From Kitasatospora sp. Root107 (GTDB lineage Bacteria; Actinomycetota; Actinomycetes; Streptomycetales; Streptomycetaceae), in assembly GCF_001424875.1 (NCBI RefSeq), contig NZ_LMCT01000016.1:1-45571 (forward strand): a DNA stretch of 45,571 nt. Direction: 5' to 3'. The position numbers were made by a program, and so were the translations under genes. The notes beneath the pieces are model-generated. The model was not told where the DNA came from. It saw only the letters and a program-made list of their open reading frames with translations, and made no database searches. How positions within the stretch are numbered: position 1 is the first letter of the stretch; every line of letters starts with the position of its first letter. Shown here piece by piece: positions 40,928-45,571 of the stretch.

Positions 40928-41265
40928 GCACGATGCACCGCGCCCTCATCGTCGCCCGGATGAAGCCCGACTCGGCGGCCGGCATCGCCGAGGTCTTCGG
41001 GAACTCGGACCAGGGTGAACTGCCGCACCTGATCGGTGTCACCGGCCGCAGCCTGTTCCAGTTCGGCGACCTCTACCTGCACCTGATCGAGGCCGAACGG
41101 CCGCCCGGCCCCGAAGTCGCCAAGCTGGCCGGGCACCCGGAGTTCCGCGACGTCAGCCGGCTGCTGACGTCGTACGTCCAGGCCTACGACCCGGAGACCT
41201 GGCGCGAACCCAAGGACGCCATGGCCCGCGAGTTCTACCGCTGGGAGCGCTCCGGCACCGCCTGA
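40924..41265 (+). CDS. TcmI-type polyketide cyclase (whiE ORFVII-like)
   Basis: 113 residues from the GTG that overlaps the previous stop; the ATG at 40933 (MHRALIVARM) is the alternative and matches the usual family start. ALIVARMKPDSAAGIAEVF, LPHLIGVTGRSLFQFGDLYLHLIE and YDPETWREPKDAMAREFYRW are the TcmI/WhiE VII pattern, a ferredoxin-like dimeric fold. It closes a later ring of the polyketide. The carboxylase gene follows after 26 bases. Confidence 0.93.
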   Translation: MSTMHRALIVARMKPDSAAGIAEVFGNSDQGELPHLIGVTGRSLFQFGDLYLHLIEAERPPGPEVAKLAGHPEFRDVSRLLTSYVQAYDPETWREPKDAMAREFYRWERSGTA

Positions 41266-41291
41266 CACCGTCCGTAGGAGGAACGATCCAC

Positions 41292-42983
41292 ATGGCCGAG
41301 ACCGACGAAGAGCTGGACTGGGTACGGTGCGAAGGCTGCGCCGCCCTGGTCTACGGCAAGCGCTTCCTGCGGACCCTGCGGGTCTGCCCGGAGTGCGGGC
41401 TGCACGCCAGGCTGACGGCCCATCAGCGGCTGGAGCAGCTGCTCGACCCGGGCTCGGCGGTGCCGATCGACCACGTGGAGTCCCTGCACGACCCGCTGGA
41501 GTTCGTCGACAGCCGGACCTACCCGGACCGGCTGCTCGACGCCCGTACCAGCACCGGACTGCGCGAGGCGGTGGTCTGCGCGACCGGCCGGATCGAGGAT
41601 CAGCCGGTGGTGGCGGCCGTGATGGACTTCCGCTTCCTCGGCGGCAGCCTCGGCTGCGGCGTCGGAGCGCTGATCACCGAGGCCGCGCACACCAGCCTGC
41701 GGCTGCAGGTCCCGCTGCTGCTGGTGACGGCCTCGGGCGGCGCCCGGATGCAGGAGGGGGTGCTCGCCCTGATGCAGATGGCCAAGACCGCGCTGGCGGT
41801 GGCCGAACTCGACGAGGCGGGCATCCTGGTGGTCTCGCTGATCACCGACCCCACCTACGGGGGAGTGGCGGCGTCCTTCGCCACGCTGGCCGACGTGATC
41901 ATCGCCGAGCCGGGCGCCCGGATGGGCTTCGCCGGGCCCCGGGTGATCGAACAGACCACCGGCGAGAGCCTGCCGGAGGGCTTCCAGACCGCCGAGTTCC
42001 TGCTCGAACACGGGATGGTGGACGACGTGGTGCCGCGGTCCGCACTGCGCCCGACGCTCGGCCGGCTGCTCGGCCTGCGCTCACCGCGCCACCGGGTCGG
42101 CCCGGTGGCGGACGCCCCGCCGGACGAGCTGATCCGCAGTCAGCTGGACGAGGTACTGGAACGTGACTCCTGGGAGGCGGTCCGGCTGGCCCGGCACCCG
42201 GACCGGCCGACCACCCTCGACTACGTCGGGCACCTGCTGGACGACTTCCAGGAGTTGCACGGCGACCGGCTCAGCGAGGACTGCCCCGCCATCGTCGGCG
42301 GGCCGGGCCGCCTGGCCGGCCTGCCGGTGATGCTGATCGGCCATCACAAGGGCGGCCCCGACCTGGCAGAACGACAACGTCGCCGATTCGGCATGGCGGC
42401 CCCCGCCGGATACCGCAAGGCGGCCCGGCTGATGCGGATGGCCGCCAAACTCGGCCTCCCGCTGGTCACCCTGATCGACACCCCCGGCGCCAATCCGGGA
42501 CCGGACGCCGAGCGCGGCGGTCAGGCGATCGCCATCGCCGAGAACCTGCGGCTGATGGCCAGACTCCCGGTACCGATCGTCGCCGTGCTGATCGGCGAGG
42601 GCGGCAGCGGCGGCGCACTCGCCCTGGCGGTCGCCGACCGGGTGCTGATCAGCGCCAACGGCGTCTACTCGGTGATCAGCCCCGAGGGCTGCGCCGCCAT
42701 CCTCTGGAAGGACCGGGCGGCAGCGCCCGCCGCGGCGGCCGCCCTGCGGGTGCACGCCGGGGAACTGCTCCGGCTCGGCATCGTCGACGGCATCGTGCCC
42801 GAGCCCGCCGAGGGCGCGCACCAGGACCACGCGGGAGCGGCCACCATGCTGGGCGCCGCCCTGACCGCCGCGCTCGGCGAGCTGATCCCGTGGGAGCCCG
42901 AACAGCTGCTCAAGGAACGCAAGAGCCGGTTCGACGACTTCGGCATCGCGGCGAAGCCCCCGGCTGGAAGAGGTACACAGTGA
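41292..42983 (+). CDS. accDA: Fused acetyl-CoA carboxylase carboxyltransferase, AccD-AccA
   Basis: 563 residues with AGGAGG upstream. The beta half has an AccD zinc ribbon (Cys13, 16, 32, 35) and the crotonase-like site LVTASGGARMQEG. The alpha half, from about 290, has TTLDYVGHLLDDFQELHGDR, PLVTLIDTPGANPG and VLIGEGGSGGALAL, the AccA carboxybiotin site. Two subunits usually separate in bacteria are fused in one chain. It transfers CO2 from biotin to acetyl-CoA to give malonyl-CoA, the extender of the PKS encoded upstream. The BCCP gene overlaps its stop (GTGA). Confidence 0.93.
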   Translation: MAETDEELDWVRCEGCAALVYGKRFLRTLRVCPECGLHARLTAHQRLEQLLDPGSAVPIDHVESLHDPLEFVDSRTYPDRLLDARTSTGLREAVVCATGRIEDQPVVAAVMDFRFLGGSLGCGVGALITEAAHTSLRLQVPLLLVTASGGARMQEGVLALMQMAKTALAVAELDEAGILVVSLITDPTYGGVAASFATLADVIIAEPGARMGFAGPRVIEQTTGESLPEGFQTAEFLLEHGMVDDVVPRSALRPTLGRLLGLRSPRHRVGPVADAPPDELIRSQLDEVLERDSWEAVRLARHPDRPTTLDYVGHLLDDFQELHGDRLSEDCPAIVGGPGRLAGLPVMLIGHHKGGPDLAERQRRRFGMAAPAGYRKAARLMRMAAKLGLPLVTLIDTPGANPGPDAERGGQAIAIAENLRLMARLPVPIVAVLIGEGGSGGALALAVADRVLISANGVYSVISPEGCAAILWKDRAAAPAAAAALRVHAGELLRLGIVDGIVPEPAEGAHQDHAGAATMLGAALTAALGELIPWEPEQLLKERKSRFDDFGIAAKPPAGRGTQ

Positions 42984-43519
42984 CTACCAAGAACGTCCCG
43001 CAGGAGAACGGCTGGGTCACGCCGACCCGGAGCATCATCTTCGGCCCGCCCGGCACGGACTACCCGGCTGACCTGGACGCGGTCTGCCGCAGCGTGGGGG
43101 AGCTGGCCAGGTCCGCGCCGCAGCCGCCCAGCAGGATCAAGCTGCAGCACGGCGGCACCACGGTGGAGATGGAGTGGCCGGACCAACCGGTGGCCGCGAC
43201 CGCCGCCCCCGCCGAGGCGGTCCCCCCGGCGCCCGTCGCCGAGGACGGCGCGCTCGGCTACCTGTGCGCGCCGATGGTGGGCACCTTCTACCACGCGCGA
43301 GAGCCGGGGGCGCCGCCGCTGGTCTCGGTCGGCGACCTGGTCACGCCCGGCCAGCCGGTCGGGATCCTGGAGGTCATGAAGATGATGAGCACCGTCGAGG
43401 CGGACGCGGCCGGGCGGGTGGTCGAGATCCTGACGCCCGACGCCACGGCCGTCGAGTTCGGGCAGCGTCTGATCGCCCTGGAGCCGGTGGCGCCGGCGTC
43501 ACCGGATGAGGACGCCTGA
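42980..43519 (+). CDS. accB: Biotin carboxyl carrier protein
   Basis: 179 residues from a GTG overlapping the AccDA stop. The C-terminal 80 residues are the biotinyl domain: LCAPMVGTFYHAREPGAPP, VSVGDLVTPGQPVGILE and the biotin lysine Lys134 in EVMKMMSTVEA. The N-terminal 90 residues (IIFGPPGTDYPADLDAVCRS...) and the Pro/Ala hinge are AccB-like. It shuttles carboxybiotin between the biotin carboxylase and the carboxyltransferase of the same operon. Confidence 0.94.
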   Translation: MTTKNVPQENGWVTPTRSIIFGPPGTDYPADLDAVCRSVGELARSAPQPPSRIKLQHGGTTVEMEWPDQPVAATAAPAEAVPPAPVAEDGALGYLCAPMVGTFYHAREPGAPPLVSVGDLVTPGQPVGILEVMKMMSTVEADAAGRVVEILTPDATAVEFGQRLIALEPVAPASPDEDA

Positions 43520-43520
43520 G

Positions 43521-44897
43521 ATGTTCTCGACCGTCCTCATCGCCAACCGGGGCGAGATCGCTCTGCGGGTCGCCCGGACCTGCCGCGAACTCGGCATCCG
43601 TACGGTGGCCGTCCACTCGACCGCGGACCGGGACTCGGCGGTGGTCCGGTTCGCGGACCAGGCCGTGCACATCGGCCCCGCGCCGTCCAGGAACAGCTAC
43701 CTGCACATCCCCTCGATCATCGAGGCCGCGCTGCAGACCGGTGCGGAGGCGATCCACCCCGGCTACGGCTTCCTCTCGGAGGACCCGGACTTCGCGGAGA
43801 TCTGCGAGGCCAACGGCATCACCTTCGTCGGCCCGCCGCCGGAGCTGATGCAGCAGCTCGGCGACAAGGCGGTGGCCCGCGCGCTGATGGCGCGGGCCGG
43901 ACTGCCCGTCCTGCCAGGCAGCGAAGGCGCGCTGAGCGGGCCGGCCGAGGCGGAGGAGACCGCGCAGCGGGTCGGGTACCCGGTGATCCTCAAGGCCGTG
44001 GCGGGCGGCGGCGGCCGGGGCATGGCGGTGGTCCGCGACCCCGCCGACCTGCTGCGCGCGTACGGGGAGACCCGGGCGCACGCCCGGGCGATCTTCGGCG
44101 ACGAACGGCTCTACCTGGAGCGCTTCGTGGACGACGCCCGGCACGTCGAGGTGCAGGTGATCTGCGACCGGTACGGAGCCGCGATCCACCTCGGCGAGCG
44201 GGACTGCTCGGTCCAGCGCCGGCACCAGAAGCTGATCGAGGAGTCCCCGGGGCCGAACCTCCCGCCGGAGCAGCGGGAGGCGATGTGCGCCGCCGCAGTC
44301 CAGGGCGCGCTTGCGGTCGGCTATGTCGGGGCAGCCACCTTCGAGTTCGTCCTGGCGCCGTCCGGGGAGTTCTACCTGATGGAGATCAACTGTCGCTTGC
44401 AGGTGGAGCATCCGGTGACGGAGATGGTCACCGGGATCGACATCGTCCGCGAACAGCTCACCGTGGCGGCCGGACTGCCGCTGACGATACGCCAGCAGGA
44501 CGTCGTGTCACGGGGGGTGTCGATCGAGTGCCGGGTCAACGCCGAGGACCCGGACCGCGACTTCGCGCCGACGCCCGGGCTGCTGACCGAATTCGTGCCG
44601 CCCGGCGGCCAGTTCGTCCGGGTCGACACCCACGCCTACCCGGGCTGGTACGTCGGTCCCGACTACGACTCGCTGCTCGCGAAGGCCGTCGTCTGGGCGC
44701 CCGACCGGGAGCAGGCGCTGGCCCGGATGGACCGGGCCCTGGGCGAGTTCAGGATCGACGGGAGCGGCCTGCGGACCACCACCGGCTTCCTCCGCCGGGT
44801 CCTCGACCGTCCGGAGTTCCGCGCGGGGACACACACCACCGGGCTGGTCGAGGCGATGACGGAGGAGACTCGCCCGCAGGTGACGATCAGAGCCTGA
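43521..44897 (+). CDS. accC: Biotin carboxylase
   Basis: 458 residues from the ATG one base after the BCCP stop; an ATG at 43506 inside that gene would add five residues. FSTVLIANRGEIALRVARTC, IHPGYGFLSEDPDFAEIC, the ATP-grasp glycine loop VAGGGGRGMAV, HVEVQVICDRYG, MEINCRLQVEHPVTE and ECRVNAEDP are all typical AccC motifs. It carboxylates the biotin of the neighbouring BCCP with ATP and bicarbonate. It is the last gene of the pigment operon. Confidence 0.95.
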   Translation: MFSTVLIANRGEIALRVARTCRELGIRTVAVHSTADRDSAVVRFADQAVHIGPAPSRNSYLHIPSIIEAALQTGAEAIHPGYGFLSEDPDFAEICEANGITFVGPPPELMQQLGDKAVARALMARAGLPVLPGSEGALSGPAEAEETAQRVGYPVILKAVAGGGGRGMAVVRDPADLLRAYGETRAHARAIFGDERLYLERFVDDARHVEVQVICDRYGAAIHLGERDCSVQRRHQKLIEESPGPNLPPEQREAMCAAAVQGALAVGYVGAATFEFVLAPSGEFYLMEINCRLQVEHPVTEMVTGIDIVREQLTVAAGLPLTIRQQDVVSRGVSIECRVNAEDPDRDFAPTPGLLTEFVPPGGQFVRVDTHAYPGWYVGPDYDSLLAKAVVWAPDREQALARMDRALGEFRIDGSGLRTTTGFLRRVLDRPEFRAGTHTTGLVEAMTEETRPQVTIRA

Positions 44898-44918
44898 CGA
44901 GGTCCGACGATGACGAGA

Positions 44919-44960
44919 GCCGGTGCCGGGCGACCCCTTCGTGGGTCGCCCGGCACCGGC
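44919..44960. terminator. Perfect 18-bp hairpin ending the pigment/ACC operon
   Basis: GCCGGTGCCGGGCGACCC (44919-44936) is exactly complementary to 44943-44960 across the loop CTTCGT. It begins 21 bases after the biotin carboxylase stop. No U-tract follows, as is usual in this GC range. Confidence 0.9.
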
Positions 44961-45030
44961 GCGTGACGGATCGTCAGGAGTGCGCTCCCCCTGATGCCGC
45001 GCCCCGGTGGCGGGTAATTCGCCGATGACA

Positions 45031-45080
45031 GACGGTGATTGAGGTGCTGGTGCGACTCTCCTGCCGACGCGGTGTCGGCA
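45031..45080 (+). promoter_or_regulatory. Conserved leader of the second surface-protein gene
   Basis: GACGGTGATTGAGG (45031-45044) is followed by the hairpin TGCCGAC-GCGGT-GTCGGCA (45062-45080) and then CCGGAAGGA before the ATG at 45111. The order, spacing and sequence match the leader of the paralogous gene at 22431 on the other strand. Confidence 0.55.
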
Positions 45081-45110
45081 ATCGCACGGAGTACCGGAAG
45101 GACCACCCTC

Positions 45111-45500
45111 ATGCGTTCCGCACGTAACCTGCTCACCGGCGCCGCGCTCGCCGCCACCGTCCTGCTGGCCGCCCCCGCCGCGTACGCCGAGGACGGCGCC
45201 GCCGAGCTGACCTGGGAGCAGAAGCAGGCGAAGGCCGCCACCGCCGAAGGGCAGAAGACCTGGGAAGAGAAGCAGGCGACCGGCAAGCCGGGCAGTACGA
45301 CGACTGACCAGACGGCTGGGCAGACCACGACCGAGGCGGCGCCGGAGCACAAGCAGCCCAAGGGCGGCGTGCACACCGGCGGCGGCGGCACGGCCCTCTC
45401 CGGCGGCGGGCTGGCCGCAGGCGCGGTCCTGCTGGCCGGCGGGCTCGGGGTCGGCGCGCATGTGCTCCGCCGGCGTCCGGGCGTCTCCGACGCGGTCTGA
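45111..45500 (+). CDS. Surface protein with a GGVHTGGGG C-terminal anchor, second copy
   Basis: 129 residues with GGAAGGA eight bases upstream. A Sec signal (ending APAAYA) is followed by a Lys/Glu/Gln/Thr-rich middle with a repeated (T)WE(Q/E)KQA unit at two places. The C-terminus is KQPKGGVHTGGGGTALS, a Gly/Ala/Leu helix and HVLRRR. The last ~45 residues closely match the protein encoded at 21973-22431, while the middle does not. No sortase gene is near it in the window; the sortase at 21156 could serve it. Its stop codon lies within a long palindrome. Confidence 0.8.
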   Translation: MRSARNLLTGAALAATVLLAAPAAYAEDGAAELTWEQKQAKAATAEGQKTWEEKQATGKPGSTTTDQTAGQTTTEAAPEHKQPKGGVHTGGGGTALSGGGLAAGAVLLAGGLGVGAHVLRRRPGVSDAV

Positions 45501-45571
45501 CCTCCCGCACAACGCGATCCGGCCTCGCCCACCAGGGCGAGGCCGGATCGCGTTGTGCGGGAGGTCAGACC
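45494..45571. terminator. 78-base perfect palindrome reaching the window's last base
   Basis: A 37-base arm (45494-45530), beginning inside the last codons of the preceding gene, is exactly repeated in inverse orientation at 45535-45571 around the loop ACCA. It can form an unusually long perfect hairpin. It may be a true terminator or a fold-back assembly end, since the symmetry continues to the very last base. Confidence 0.7.

Overview
The window is high-GC DNA with short intergenic gaps, many GTG and some TTG starts, strong GGAGG-type ribosome binding sites and frequent 4-base ATGA/GTGA gene overlaps. The gene content fits the family Streptomycetaceae (Streptomyces or Kitasatospora): a spore-pigment type II polyketide synthase, a Spo0M protein, an actinobacterial class F sortase, SCO6745-type and CGNR proteins. 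Genus cannot be decided from the sequence alone.

Region by region. (1) 1-4310: a broken IS5-type transposase and, about 3.1 kb away, an inverted remnant of the same element's 3' end. Between them lies a four-gene cassette: a WXG-like small protein, a large protein with an LXG-like N-terminal module and a Gly/Ala-rich repeat tail, a Mog1/PsbP-like protein and an unknown protein. (2) 4384-10085: a membrane protein, an unknown cytosolic protein, an MFS exporter, then a second WXG-like/LXG-like pair whose large protein ends in a toxin domain resembling polymorphic toxin type 44, and a lipoprotein. (3) 10114-17872: an ArsR-SRPBCC regulator and DHFR-like reductase behind a perfect 34-bp palindrome, a deletion scar joining two truncated genes, a five-gene peptide ABC transporter whose binding protein is frameshifted, and a GDSL hydrolase. 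(4) 18099-24485: a secreted protein, an MFS transporter preceded by a terminator-like hairpin in its leader, Spo0M, a class F sortase with a likely substrate, a polysaccharide deacetylase lipoprotein, a CMD-family protein and a small membrane protein. (5) 24805-32553: a NarL-type two-component pair divergent from a drug-type ABC exporter, a CGNR regulator divergent from an SCO6745-type/tandem-GNAT pair, a NIPSNAP pseudogene and a Ddl-like ATP-grasp ligase. (6) 32778-45571: a DHA2 exporter and a type II PKS cluster with the whiE/sch/cur gene order (divergent FAD hydroxylase, ABM-SchA/CurD protein, cupin, KS-alpha, KS-beta, ACP, two cyclases). It is extended by a dedicated acetyl-CoA carboxylase (fused AccD-AccA, BCCP, biotin carboxylase), then a strong terminator and a paralog of the sortase-neighbour protein.

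How the parts work together. The pigment operon makes its own malonyl-CoA supply enzyme and is translationally coupled almost throughout. It has no ketoreductase, as expected for a non-reduced spore pigment. The two WXG/LXG loci share an N-terminal module but carry unrelated C-termini, as in polymorphic toxins; one is bracketed by IS remnants. The sortase region and the far right end carry paralogous surface proteins that share an unusual C-terminal anchor and a conserved 5' leader with a small hairpin. No rRNA, tRNA or CRISPR array was seen.
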